Shown one piece after another: positions 1 through 8,304 of a DNA stretch of 64,000 nucleotides; position 1 is the first letter of the stretch; each line of letters starts with the position of its first letter. The notes beneath the pieces are model-generated. The model had not been told where the DNA came from. It ran no database searches and saw only the letters and a list, made by a program, of their open reading frames with translations. This DNA comes from Pseudomonadota bacterium (GTDB lineage: Bacteria; Pseudomonadota; Gammaproteobacteria; Burkholderiales; Burkholderiaceae_C): positions 265,806-329,805 of the forward strand of contig JAFEEG010000007.1 of NCBI GenBank assembly GCA_018241225.1, read 5' to 3'. The position numbers and the translations under genes were made by a program.

Positions 1-1
1 G

Positions 2-634
2 GAAATGGGCGCTTCGCAGCTGGCGGTGCGTATCGTGGGCTCCATCGGGCGCATCGACCAAGGCCACCTTCGAACCGGCCGCCTCACCGACGAGGAATGG
101 CCGCGACTGACCGAGGCCATCGAGAAGCTGCGGACCGTGTCGCTGCATATCGACGAGACGCCGGGCCTGTCCACCAGCGAACTGCGCGCGAACTCGCGGC
201 GGCTGGCGCGCCAGTACGGGCGCCTGGGCCTGATCGTGGTGGACTACCTGCAGCTCATGAGCGTGTCCACCGGCATGAGCGACGAAAACCGAGCCACCGC
301 GGTGGGCGAAATCTCGCGAGGCCTGAAGATGCTGGCCAAGGAGCTCAAGTGCCCGGTCATCGCGCTGTCGCAGCTCAGCCGTGGCGTGGAAAGCCGTACC
401 GACAAGCGCCCCATGATGAGTGACTTGCGGGAGTCCGGCGCCATCGAGCAGGACGCGGACATCATCATGTTCATCTACCGCGACGACTACTACAACAAGG
501 ACTCGAAAGAGCCGGGCGTGGCCGAGGTGATCATCAGCAAGCACCGTAACGGGCCGACGGGCACGGTCAAGCTGGGCTTCCTGAAGCCGCTGACCAAGTT
601 CGAGAATCTCGCAGGCGGCGGGCCCGAGTTCTGA
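2..634 (+). CDS. dnaB: Replicative DNA helicase DnaB, C-terminal part (5' truncated by window)
   Basis: The reading frame is open from the left edge to a TGA, so only the last 210 or so residues are present. They form the C-terminal half of the RecA-like motor of the hexameric helicase that unwinds DNA at the replication fork. Visible are the Walker B segment (LIVVDYLQLM), the conserved SQLSRGVE stretch with the sensor residues and the DLRESGAIEQDAD arginine-finger region. The tail ends in the usual GPTGTVKLGF motif. The N-terminal domain, linker and Walker A lie outside the window. The gene converges with the WYL regulator gene only 16 bp away, with no intrinsic terminator between them. Confidence 0.97.
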   Translation, partial: EMGASQLAVRIVGSIGRIDQGHLRTGRLTDEEWPRLTEAIEKLRTVSLHIDETPGLSTSELRANSRRLARQYGRLGLIVVDYLQLMSVSTGMSDENRATAVGEISRGLKMLAKELKCPVIALSQLSRGVESRTDKRPMMSDLRESGAIEQDADIIMFIYRDDYYNKDSKEPGVAEVIISKHRNGPTGTVKLGFLKPLTKFENLAGGGPEF

Positions 635-650
635 GAGAAGCGGCCGGTCG

Positions 651-1352
651 CTAGGCCATGCGCATCGGGTCGGCCTCGAGCCGGCGCAGCATCTCGGCCA
701 GCGTCTTGCCGTCTTCGTCGCGAAAGCGCTCCGGCAGCACTTCGATGTCGTCGATGCGGTCGATTCGAAAGCCCCGGAAGTCCTCGCGCAGTTCGCACCA
801 GGCGGAGAAGGTCCACACCTTGCCCCAGTAGAAGCAGCCCAGCGGCCGGACGATGCGCTGCGTGGGCGCGCCGATGACGTCGTGATAGCGCATGCGCAGC
901 TTGTGACGCGACTGGACCGCTTCGCGCAACGTCTGCAGGCGCATGCGCGTTGCGTCGTCCAGCGCCCATGACGGGGTGGGCGCGAACAGCGCCAGGCTTT
1001 CTGCGGAAGCGCGCGCAACCGGCGGCAGCACCGAGACGACCTTGCCGATGGCCGTCTGGATGTCGCGCGCCATGGCCGGGTCGACCCAGCTTTGCGCCAG
1101 TCGTGCCGCCGCCACCAGCGCGGTGGCTTCGTCCTGCGTGAACATGAGCGGGGGAAGGTCGAAGCCTGTGCCCAGGCGGTAGCCTACGCCGGCCTCTCCC
1201 TCGATGGGGACGCCTTGCACCTGCAGATCGGCCACGTCGCGGTAGATGGTGCGTTCCGACACCTCCAGCCGCTGGGCCAGGAAGGCCGCGGTCGTGAGGC
1301 GGCGGCCGCGAATGAGTTGGACGATCTGGAACAGGCGGTCGGCACGGCGCAT
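651..1352 (-). CDS. YafY-type transcriptional regulator (HTH_11 + WYL domain)
   Basis: A 233-residue DNA-binding regulator. The N-terminus is a winged helix-turn-helix (residues about 1-60, with RLTTAAFLAQRLEVSERT and the YRDV recognition-helix end). The C-terminal half is a WYL ligand-sensing domain (about 130-210, YWGKVWTFSAWCELREDFRGF). The ATG at MRRADR was chosen because it begins the HTH directly, 14 bp after the stop of the upstream GyrI-like gene, so the two are probably cotranscribed. Such regulators often sit beside small ligand-binding proteins like those upstream here. The ligand is unknown. A palindrome near 2421-2446 is the only candidate operator nearby. Confidence 0.9.
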   Translation of the reverse strand: MRRADRLFQIVQLIRGRRLTTAAFLAQRLEVSERTIYRDVADLQVQGVPIEGEAGVGYRLGTGFDLPPLMFTQDEATALVAAARLAQSWVDPAMARDIQTAIGKVVSVLPPVARASAESLALFAPTPSWALDDATRMRLQTLREAVQSRHKLRMRYHDVIGAPTQRIVRPLGCFYWGKVWTFSAWCELREDFRGFRIDRIDDIEVLPERFRDEDGKTLAEMLRRLEADPMRMA

Positions 1353-1366
1353 CGTTGTTGGAGACG

Positions 1367-1819
1367 TCAGTTGAACAACACGCCGATGTGGATGTCGACC
1401 TGATCCGGGCCGGCATAGGACTCGAAGTCGCTGCGATAGGTGCGGCGGATCTCGGGGTGTTCCTCGAAATACTGCCAGATGGCGTCCCACAGGGCCAGCA
1501 CCATGTGCGGCATCTGCCCCTGGGTACTGAAAACGAGGTAATCGCCAGCCTCGATGTGAACCGTGGCCGGATCGCCCACGACGGCGACGCCCGCCGTGAT
1601 GTCGAAGTTGCCGTCCTGCCCTGATTCGTAGCTCGAGTACACGCCGTACAGCCGCATGTCGCCCAAGCGATGTGGTGCTTCGTAGGCGCACTCTTCGAAG
1701 AACTGGTTCCAGAGCTTGCCGATGCGTGCCGATTGCGGGTCGCGCTCGTCCTTGTTGCACGTGCGCGTCGTGATGCCGACGACACTGAATGCCTCCCGGC
1801 GTCGAAGTTGCGGTTGCAT
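1367..1819 (-). CDS. GyrI-like / AraC effector-binding domain protein
   Basis: A 150-residue stand-alone effector-binding domain of the GyrI/Rob-C (SRPBCC-like) type, without a DNA-binding part. The family binds small hydrophobic or cationic ligands. Supporting sequence includes the start (RREAFSVVGITTRT), the central LYGVYSSYESG strand and the C-terminal VDIHIGVLFN strand that closes the fold. The start is the ATG at MQPQLRRRE. The gene lies just upstream of and in the same direction as the WYL regulator, so it may present a ligand to, or be regulated with, that protein. No enzyme residues are evident. Confidence 0.82.
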   Translation of the reverse strand: MQPQLRRREAFSVVGITTRTCNKDERDPQSARIGKLWNQFFEECAYEAPHRLGDMRLYGVYSSYESGQDGNFDITAGVAVVGDPATVHIEAGDYLVFSTQGQMPHMVLALWDAIWQYFEEHPEIRRTYRSDFESYAGPDQVDIHIGVLFN

Positions 1820-1988
1820 GTCCTGACTCCTTTTGGGATCGATGAAATGGCGGCCGTGTCGCGCGCACTCGTGGTGCGGGCGACGGGCTGCACTTTGTAC
1901 TCGCAGGCATCCGCGGCTGCCAATGACCTTGCGTTGCTGGGGTCTTCGCGGCCACGGCCGTGGCGCCTGGGTGGCGCCTCTGGCGCGC

Positions 1989-2360
1989 CTATTTCAGCGC
2001 GTGCAGTCCGACCACGTTGCCTTCGGTGTCTCGCACATGGGCGAAGTAGCCCATGCCGGGAGGCAGCGCCGTCTTCTTCACGACGATGCCGCCACCGGCC
2101 GTCTTGGCGCGAGACAGGGCAGCGTCGAGGCTGGGTTCGCAGTCGAGATAGATGCGCACGCCATGCCCGTTCGCCGATCCGGCATCGGGGCTGGCCTGCA
2201 GGCATCCGCCCGCGGCGGGGTTCTCGTACGGAAATACGGCGAGGTGCTGGTCGCCGAACTGTTCGCGCCTGAGCGAGCGCGCCAGCATCAGTTCGTAGAA
2301 GCGCTGCGCGCGATCCATGTCGGCGACGGGGATTTCAAACCAGTTGATTGCGTTGGCCAT
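1989..2360 (-). CDS. VOC family protein (glyoxalase/bleomycin-resistance fold)
   Basis: A 123-residue single-copy VOC-fold protein. It starts with the typical NWFEIPVADMDRAQRFYE strand-helix and ends with VRDTEGNVVGLHA, where the metal-coordinating Glu or a ligand contact normally sits. Members range from metal-dependent lyases and dioxygenases to antibiotic-binding proteins, so no reaction can be assigned. It lies upstream of the GyrI-like and WYL regulator genes in the same direction, with a 169-bp gap in which no gene or clear terminator is seen. A perfect 26-bp palindrome lies 60 bp upstream of its start and could be an operator. Confidence 0.88.
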   Translation of the reverse strand: MANAINWFEIPVADMDRAQRFYELMLARSLRREQFGDQHLAVFPYENPAAGGCLQASPDAGSANGHGVRIYLDCEPSLDAALSRAKTAGGGIVVKKTALPPGMGYFAHVRDTEGNVVGLHALK

Positions 2361-2420
2361 CGGAGCTCTCCTTTGTTTTCGGGAATGGGTGGAAAACTGA
2401 GAGCGTGATGCTGCGCGCCA

Positions 2421-2446
2421 GCTCCTGACAACGTGTTGTCAGGAGC
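2421..2446. promoter_or_regulatory. Perfect 26-bp palindrome upstream of the VOC gene (candidate operator)
   Basis: Arms GCTCCTGACAAC and GTTGTCAGGAGC surround a central GT. The site lies between the 3' end of phoH-like (stop at 2501) and the VOC start at 2360, where an operator would act on the VOC/GyrI/WYL group. The core TGACA-N6-TGTCA with CTCC/GGAG flanks recurs at 63417-63440. It could instead be an RNA hairpin ending the phoH transcript, but there is no T-run after either arm. Operator function is inference. Confidence 0.5.
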
Positions 2447-2500
2447 ATGGCGTCACAGGGTGCAAGGGCAGGCGCCGGTCCGCGCCTGCGGGGGGCAGGG

Positions 2501-4249
2501 CTACAGCACGTCGCTGGCGAAGTCCGCCAGGCGAGATCGTTCGCCGCGCGCCAGCGTGATATGCCCGCCGTGCGGCCACCCCTTGAAGCGGTCCACCGCG
2601 TAGGTGAGGCCTGACGAGCCTTCGGTCAGGTAGGGCGTGTCGATCTGGGCAATGTTGCCCATGCAGATGATCTTCGTGCCCGGGCCGGCGCGCGTGATCA
2701 GCGTCTTCATCTGCTTGGGCGTGAGGTTCTGCGCCTCGTCGATGATGACGTACTTGTTCATGAACGTGCGCCCGCGCATGAAGTTCATGCTCTTGATCTT
2801 GATGCGACTGCGGATCAGCTCGTTGGTGGCTGCGCGCCCCCATTCGCCGGCGCCGCTGCCGTCACCCTTGGCCAGGAACTCCAGATTGTCGTCCAGCGCG
2901 CCCATCCACGGGCCCATCTTCTCTTCCTCGGTGCCAGGCAGGAAGCCGATGTCTTCACCTACGCTGACGGTTGCGCGCGTCATGATGATCTCGGTGTAGC
3001 GGCGGTCGTCCAGCACCTGCGTCAGGCCCGAGGCCAGGGCCATCAGCGTCTTGCCCGTGCCGGCCGTGCCGGTGAGCGTGACGAAGTCGATGTCCGGGTC
3101 CATCAGCAGGTTCATCGCGAAGTTCTGCTCGCGGTTGCGCGTGGTGACGCCCCACACCGCGTTCTTGCCGGAGGCGTAGTCCTTCAGCGTCTTGAGCACG
3201 GCGGTGTTCTCGCGGATTTCGGTCACGCGGGCATACATGCTCGGCTCGCCCGGCGCCTCGAAATACACGAACTGGTTGATGAAAAGGCTTGGCACCAGGG
3301 GCCCGCTGATGCGGTAGAAGGTGCTGCTGCCGGACTGCCAGCTTTCCACCGTCTTGCTCTGGCGCGTCCAGAAGTCGGGCGGCAGGGCCAGGGAGCCCGA
3401 ATACAACAGGTCGCCGTCTTCCAGCGTCTTGTCGTTCTGGTAGTCGTCCGCTGCCAGGCCCAGGGCACGCGCCTTGACGCGCATGTTGATGTCCTTGGAC
3501 ACCAGCACCACGTCGCGCTTGGGCCGGTCGGGCGCCTCGACCGAGTACCGGTCGCGCAGCGCCTGCACCACCCCCAGGATCTGGTTGTCGGCCTTGCCTT
3601 GCGGCAGGCTGGTGGGAAGCGTGTATTCCAGGGGCGAGGTCTGGAAGAACAAGCGCCCGCCCGCCTCGCGGTGCCCGGTGGAATCCAGCTGCAGGCCCTT
3701 GCCGATGTCGGCGCCCTGGGCGGCGGCCAGGGCGTCCAGCGTGCGGCTGGTCTGGCGGCCGTTGCGGGCGACTTCGGTCGTGCCCTTCTTGTGGCCGTCG
3801 AGCTCTTCCAGCACGATCATCGGCAGGAAGATGTCGTGTTCCTCGAAGCGGAACAGGCAGGTCGGGTCGTGCAGCAACACGTTGGTGTCGAGCACGAACA
3901 GCTTGGTTGCGCCGTCCGATTTACCGCGTTTGGCGCGCGGCGCCGGTTGCGGCGCCAGCGCCGGCACCGGCGCCGGTGCATCGGCGCTCCGGCGTTTGGT
4001 CTTGGCGGCAGGGGTTGCGGGGACGACCGGGGCTTTCAGCAGGGCCGGCGTGTTGTCTTCGACCGCGCCGCCAGCTTCCTCGGCGTGGCGGTCAAAGAGT
4101 TCCAGTGCCTGGGGGCCGGCGGGTGCTCGATCGTCAATGCGGCGATCGGTAGCGCGGCGTGAGCCCTTGTGCGAGGTGCGAGCCGGTGCGTCGATCGCGT
4201 CCGGCGAGAGGAAGGAAGCGCGTTTCGTGGGGGCGGGAGGCAGGGGCAT
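2501..4249 (-). CDS. PhoH family ATPase with N-terminal PIN domain (YlaK type)
   Basis: A 582-residue protein. Residues 1-115 are a low-complexity Pro/Ala/Arg-rich stretch. A PIN ribonuclease-like domain follows (about 116-260; KLFVLDTNVLLHDP carries the first catalytic Asp, D121, and EELD the next acidic residues). A PhoH ATPase domain completes the protein (about 370-582), with Walker A TGTAGTGKT at 393-401 and Walker B YVIIDEAQN at 500-508. PIN-PhoH proteins are thought to be RNA helicase/nucleases; the physiological substrate is not established. It is transcribed in the same direction as the upstream peroxiredoxin gene but is separated from it by a good terminator hairpin, so it probably has its own promoter. 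Confidence 0.93.
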   Translation of the reverse strand: MPLPPAPTKRASFLSPDAIDAPARTSHKGSRRATDRRIDDRAPAGPQALELFDRHAEEAGGAVEDNTPALLKAPVVPATPAAKTKRRSADAPAPVPALAPQPAPRAKRGKSDGATKLFVLDTNVLLHDPTCLFRFEEHDIFLPMIVLEELDGHKKGTTEVARNGRQTSRTLDALAAAQGADIGKGLQLDSTGHREAGGRLFFQTSPLEYTLPTSLPQGKADNQILGVVQALRDRYSVEAPDRPKRDVVLVSKDINMRVKARALGLAADDYQNDKTLEDGDLLYSGSLALPPDFWTRQSKTVESWQSGSSTFYRISGPLVPSLFINQFVYFEAPGEPSMYARVTEIRENTAVLKTLKDYASGKNAVWGVTTRNREQNFAMNLLMDPDIDFVTLTGTAGTGKTLMALASGLTQVLDDRRYTEIIMTRATVSVGEDIGFLPGTEEEKMGPWMGALDDNLEFLAKGDGSGAGEWGRAATNELIRSRIKIKSMNFMRGRTFMNKYVIIDEAQNLTPKQMKTLITRAGPGTKIICMGNIAQIDTPYLTEGSSGLTYAVDRFKGWPHGGHITLARGERSRLADFASDVL

Positions 4250-4300
4250 GTGACAGTTCGCTCGCTGGAAAAGAGGGAATGTGAGGGCCAGAAAACGAAA

Positions 4301-4326
4301 AAGCCGCCTTAGACCTAAGGCGGCTT
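4301..4326 (-). terminator. Intrinsic terminator downstream of the peroxiredoxin gene
   Basis: An 11-bp stem, AAGCCGCCTTA and TAAGGCGGCTT, with a 4-nt loop. Read on the minus strand it is followed by TTTTTCGTTTT, a typical U-tract. It lies between the stop of the minus-strand peroxiredoxin gene (4450) and the phoH-like start (4249). It is the clearest Rho-independent terminator seen in the window. Confidence 0.85.
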
Positions 4327-4449
4327 CGTTTGGTGGATGCGGTTGCGGGCGTCAACGGCATGAGCCCATTATGCACACCACGTGTGACAGCAACCGCTGC
4401 CGTTGCGCACCACCAACGTGATTGCGCAAAAGAGCACGTAACAAGGCAG

Positions 4450-4926
4450 TCAGGCAGCCTTCTTGAGTGCCTTGACCGCCTTGAGGACGTCGTCGACATG
4501 GCCGGGGACCTTCAGGCCGCGCCATTCGGCCTTGAGGATGCCGTCGGCGCCGATGAGGAAGGTGCTGCGCTCGATGCCCTTGACCTTCTTGCCGTACATG
4601 ATCTTGTTCTTGACCACGCCGAACATGTGGCACATTTTTTCTTCGGTGTCGGCGATCAGCTCGAAGGGCAGCTCGAGCTTGGCCTTGAACTCGTCGTGCG
4701 ACTTCATGTTGTCGCGCGAGACGCCGAACACCGTGGCGCCTGCCTTCTCGAAGTCCTTGAAGCGGTCGCGGAACTGCATGGCTTCGGTGGTGCAGCCGGG
4801 CGTGTTGTCCTTGGGATAGAAGTACATCACGACGACATGGCCCAGATGCGAGGTGTTGGAGACCTTGATCCCGCCGGTTGCGTTGGCTTCGAATTCTGGA
4901 ATTGGTTTGTTGACAACGATCGCCAT
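4450..4926 (-). CDS. bcp: Thiol peroxidase of the Bcp/PrxQ family
   Basis: A 158-residue cytoplasmic peroxiredoxin that reduces H2O2 and organic hydroperoxides through a peroxidatic cysteine. The active site is YPKDNTPGCTTE, with the peroxidatic C45 and the preceding Thr. In E. coli Bcp the resolving cysteine is five residues later; here that position is Met50. The only other cysteine is C99 (KMCHMF), so this is either a 1-Cys enzyme or one using a distant partner. The start MAIVVNKPIPEF is preceded on the minus strand by GCGGAGATACAAAGTTTC, with GGAG as the likely ribosome-binding site. Confidence 0.93.
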   Translation of the reverse strand: MAIVVNKPIPEFEANATGGIKVSNTSHLGHVVVMYFYPKDNTPGCTTEAMQFRDRFKDFEKAGATVFGVSRDNMKSHDEFKAKLELPFELIADTEEKMCHMFGVVKNKIMYGKKVKGIERSTFLIGADGILKAEWRGLKVPGHVDDVLKAVKALKKAA

Positions 4927-5234
4927 GAAACTTTGTATCTCCGCTTAGATTCCCAGCAAGGGAAGGTTTGGTCGTTGCTCACCTGTGAGTCCGGGCACCC
5001 AGCAAAAAAACAGACCACCCGGACGCAACGCGACGGCAGGCACTTCCATTACATTTGCAGCACCACTCGAATGCGCCCCTACGCCTTCGAGGTATTTGCG
5101 AAACTCCGCGCTCAAAAACACGCAGGAATCCCAATACATTTGGGGCCGGCCGTTGAGTTTGCAACCCGTGATTTTACCCTGAAACGTCACCCGTCGGATG
5201 TGATCGGGTACCACGAAGGGGCATGAAAACCGGC
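4927..5234. other. 308-bp intergenic stretch without a supported gene
   Basis: This lies between the Mth938-like gene and the downstream peroxiredoxin gene, both on the minus strand. It must hold the 3' leader of the first and the promoter of the second. It is less GC-rich than its surroundings in places. A 4-bp stem (CGGC-TAG-GCCG) followed by GTTTT overlaps the end of the upstream gene but is too weak to call a terminator. No convincing short ORF with a ribosome-binding site was found on either strand. Confidence 0.5.
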
Positions 5235-5624
5235 CTAGCCGCTGTCGTCCGCCTGTGGCTCCACGATCAGGGCCGCCACCACGTGTCGCCCCTCGGCCGC
5301 AAGAATGTTGTAGGTGCGACAAGCTGCGCCGGTGTCCATGGTTTCGACACCCGTGCGCCTGGCCATCAGGCCGGTGAGCCACATGGGCTTGGGAAAGCGG
5401 ATCTTGCCGCCGGAGCCGAAAATGATGAGTTCGGCCCCCAGATCCACCAGCTTTTCGAAGTGAGCGGGGCCGAGATCCTCGAAGCGCTGGCAGTCCCAGG
5501 CGAAGCGTTCGCCACGCGAGCCGACCACCACGCTGCCGTCCACTTTCTCGTTGTTGATGGCTACCCAGCCGGGGCCATGGGCGGTCAAGGTCTGGACGTC
5601 GGACTTGTCGGGCTGGAGCTTCAT
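5235..5624 (-). CDS. Mth938-like domain protein (DUF498/NDUFAF3 family)
   Basis: A 129-residue single-domain protein of the Mth938 fold, related to the mitochondrial complex I assembly factor NDUFAF3. The conserved core is the segment ELIIFGSGGKIRFP, followed by VETMDTGAACRTYNILAAEGR. Bacterial members often lie near secretion or respiratory genes, but their molecular role is undefined. The ATG lies 67 bp from the alaA start, facing away from it, so both promoters must fit in this short divergent gap. No enzymatic motif is visible. Confidence 0.9.
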   Translation of the reverse strand: MKLQPDKSDVQTLTAHGPGWVAINNEKVDGSVVVGSRGERFAWDCQRFEDLGPAHFEKLVDLGAELIIFGSGGKIRFPKPMWLTGLMARRTGVETMDTGAACRTYNILAAEGRHVVAALIVEPQADDSG

Positions 5625-5691
5625 CGATAAGAGGCGCTTTCTGTGGTCAAATTATAGGTTTTCCCCAGTAAAAGTACGCCCCGGAGGGCCT

Positions 5692-6918
5692 TTGAAGACC
5701 ATTTCCAAATCCGCCAAGCTGGCCAACGTGCTCTATGACATCCGTGGCCCGATCATGGATGCCGCCAAGCAGATGGAGGAAGAAGGGCACAAGATCATCA
5801 AGCTCAACATCGGCAACCTGGCGGTGTTCGGCTTCGATGCGCCCGAGGAAGTGCAGCAGGACATGATCCGCAACCTGCCCAACTCGGCAGGCTACTCCGA
5901 CAGCAAGGGCATCTTCGCCGCGCGCAAGGCGGTGATGCACTACACCCAGCAGCAGGGCATCTCGGGCGTCACGCTGGACGACATCTACCTGGGCAACGGC
6001 GCGAGCGAACTCATCGCCATGGCCACCAATGCGCTGCTGGACGACGGCGACGAGCTCCTGCTGCCCGCGCCCGACTATCCGCTGTGGACGGCGGTGACCA
6101 GCCTGTCGGGCGGGCGACCGGTGCACTACGTGTGCGACGAGTCGAACAACTGGATGCCCAACCTGGACGACATCCGCGCCAAGATCACGCCGCGCACCAA
6201 GGGCATCGTGGTCATCAATCCGAACAACCCGACCGGCGTCGTGTATTCGGACGAACTGCTCAAGGGCATCGTGCGCATTGCGCGCGAACACGGGCTGGTC
6301 ATCCTGGCCGACGAGGTCTACGACAAGGTGCTGTATGACGGCGTCAAGCACACGGCGCTGGGCAGCCTGTCGAGCGACGTGCTCACGCTGACCTTCAACT
6401 CCCTGTCAAAGAGCTATCGTTCCTGCGGTTATCGCGCGGGTTGGCTGGTGGTGTCGGGCGACAAGTCTGCGGCGTCGGACTACATCGAGGGCCTGAACAT
6501 GCTCTCGAACATGAAGCTGTGCGCCAACGTGCCCGGCCAGTGGGCCATCCAGACGGCGCTGGGCGGCTACCAGAGCATCAACGAACTGGTGGGCGAGGGC
6601 GGACGCCTGCGCCGCCAGCGCGACCTGGCCTATGAGCTGATCACCGCCATTCCGGGCGTGAGCTGCGTCAAGCCGCAGGCAGCGCTGTACATGTTCCCCA
6701 AGCTCGACCCGAAGGTGTACCCGGTCGAGGACGACCGCCAGTTCTTCCTGGAACTGCTGCGGGAAACCAAGGTGATGCTGGTGCAGGGCACCGGCTTCAA
6801 CTGGGACGCGCCCGATCACTTCCGCATCGTCTTCCTGCCCCACGAGGAAGACCTGCGCGAGGCCATCGGCCGCATCGCACGCTTTCTCGAGCGTTATCGC
6901 AAGCGGCACAGCGCTTGA
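5692..6918 (+). CDS. alaA: Alanine transaminase AlaA-type PLP aminotransferase
   Basis: A 408-residue class I/II aminotransferase closely matching E. coli AlaA along its whole length (VLYDIRGPIMDAAKQMEEEG, IKLNIGN, ITPRTKGIVVINPNNPTG). It transfers amino groups between glutamate and pyruvate, giving alanine. The PLP lysine is in NSLSKSYR. The start is taken as the TTG of LKTISKSAKL, because homology begins there and GGAGG lies four bases upstream; no in-frame ATG fits. It leads directly into hom and thrC on the same strand, consistent with an amino-acid biosynthesis run. Confidence 0.93.
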   Translation: MKTISKSAKLANVLYDIRGPIMDAAKQMEEEGHKIIKLNIGNLAVFGFDAPEEVQQDMIRNLPNSAGYSDSKGIFAARKAVMHYTQQQGISGVTLDDIYLGNGASELIAMATNALLDDGDELLLPAPDYPLWTAVTSLSGGRPVHYVCDESNNWMPNLDDIRAKITPRTKGIVVINPNNPTGVVYSDELLKGIVRIAREHGLVILADEVYDKVLYDGVKHTALGSLSSDVLTLTFNSLSKSYRSCGYRAGWLVVSGDKSAASDYIEGLNMLSNMKLCANVPGQWAIQTALGGYQSINELVGEGGRLRRQRDLAYELITAIPGVSCVKPQAALYMFPKLDPKVYPVEDDRQFFLELLRETKVMLVQGTGFNWDAPDHFRIVFLPHEEDLREAIGRIARFLERYRKRHSA

Positions 6919-6969
6919 TTCTTCCCTTACCTTTTCTTCTTGCGGCCACTGACGCGCCTTGACACCGAA

Positions 6970-8304
6970 ATGACTGAATCCATGAAACCCATCCAGGTCG
7001 GCCTTCTGGGCGCCGGCACCGTCGGCAGCGGCACCTTCAAGGTCCTGGCCCGCAACCAGGAAGAAATCAAGCGTCGTGCCGGCCGCGGCATCGAGATCAC
7101 CATGGTGGCCGACCTCGACACCGAGCGCGCCAAGGCCATGGTGGGCGATACCGCCCAGGTGGTGAGCGACGCCCGCGCGGTCATCGCCAACCCGGACATC
7201 GACATCGTCATCGAGCTGATCGGCGGCTACGGCATCGCCCGCCAGCTGGTGCTCGAAGCCATTGCAGCAGGCAAGCACGTGGTGACCGCCAACAAGGCCC
7301 TGCTGGCGGTGCATGGCACCGAGATTTTCGCTGCCGCGCACGAGAAGGGCGTCATGGTGGCCTTCGAGGCCGCGGTGGCCGGCGGCATCCCGATCATCAA
7401 GGCGCTGCGCGAAGGCCTCACGGCCAATTCCATCCAGTGGATCGCCGGCATCATCAACGGCACCACCAATTTCATCCTGTCCGAGATGCGCGACAAGGGC
7501 CTGGACTTCGACACCGTGCTCAAGGAGGCGCAGCGCCTGGGCTATGCCGAAGCCGACCCGACCTTCGACATCGAAGGCGTGGACGCGGCCCACAAGGTCA
7601 CGCTGATGAGCGCCATCGCCTTCGGTACCGCCGTGCAGTTCGACAAGGCGCACGTCGAAGGCATCACCAAGCTGGCGGCGCAGGACATCAAGTACGCGGA
7701 GCAGCTGGGCTACCGCATCAAGCTGCTGGGCATCACCAAGCGGGTGGCCAAGGGCATCGAGCTGCGCGTGCACCCGAGCCTGGTGCCGTCCAAGCGCCTG
7801 CTGGCCAACGTGGAAGGCGCGATGAACGCCGTGGTGGTCAACGGCGACGCCGTGGGCACCACGCTGTACTACGGCAAGGGCGCAGGCAGCGAGCCCACGG
7901 CCAGCGCCGTGATCGCCGACCTGGTGGACATCGCCCGCCTGCACACCGCCGACGCGGCGCACCGCGTGCCGCACCTGGCGTTCCATCCGAACGCGATGAG
8001 CGACCTGTCGATCCTGCCGATGAGCGAGGTCGTCACCAGCTACTACCTGCGCATGCGCGTTGCCGACGAGGCCGGCGTGCTGGCCAAGGTCACGGGCCTG
8101 CTGGCCACGGCCGGCATCAGCATCGACGCGGTGCTGCAGCGCGAGGCCGACGAAGTGGGCGGCGAGGGCTCCACCCAGACCGACGTGATCATCCTCACGC
8201 ACGACACGCGCGAAGGCACGCTCGACGACGCCCTGGCGCAGCTGCAGGCCCTGCCGTCCGTGCTGGCGCCCATCGTGCGCCTGCGCAAGGAGGAGCTGGC
8301 CTGA
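6970..8304 (+). CDS. hom: Homoserine dehydrogenase
   Basis: This enzyme reduces aspartate semialdehyde to homoserine in the threonine/methionine pathway, in the cytoplasm. The protein has an N-terminal NAD(P)-binding domain (VGLLGAGTVGSG), the conserved TANKALLAVHG and GIINGTTNFILS catalytic-domain segments and LGYAEADPTFDIEG. A C-terminal ACT domain (from about VTSYYLRMRVADEAGVLAK) normally senses threonine. The ATG of MTESMKPIQ is given as the start, but the second Met four codons later (6982) is equally possible; neither has a clear Shine-Dalgarno. Its stop overlaps the thrC start by one base. Confidence 0.95.
   Translation: MTESMKPIQVGLLGAGTVGSGTFKVLARNQEEIKRRAGRGIEITMVADLDTERAKAMVGDTAQVVSDARAVIANPDIDIVIELIGGYGIARQLVLEAIAAGKHVVTANKALLAVHGTEIFAAAHEKGVMVAFEAAVAGGIPIIKALREGLTANSIQWIAGIINGTTNFILSEMRDKGLDFDTVLKEAQRLGYAEADPTFDIEGVDAAHKVTLMSAIAFGTAVQFDKAHVEGITKLAAQDIKYAEQLGYRIKLLGITKRVAKGIELRVHPSLVPSKRLLANVEGAMNAVVVNGDAVGTTLYYGKGAGSEPTASAVIADLVDIARLHTADAAHRVPHLAFHPNAMSDLSILPMSEVVTSYYLRMRVADEAGVLAKVTGLLATAGISIDAVLQREADEVGGEGSTQTDVIILTHDTREGTLDDALAQLQALPSVLAPIVRLRKEELA

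Noticed and set aside
1820..1988. Perfect palindrome GCCACGGCCGTGGC in the gap between the VOC and GyrI-like genes
   Set aside because: Short GC palindromes occur by chance at this base composition, and there is no T-run to make it a terminator and no repeat elsewhere in the window.
4330..5226. Long open plus-strand frame antisense to the peroxiredoxin gene
   Set aside because: Its sequence is the reverse-frame image of bcp for most of its length and then runs into non-coding DNA; long antisense frames are common at this GC content.
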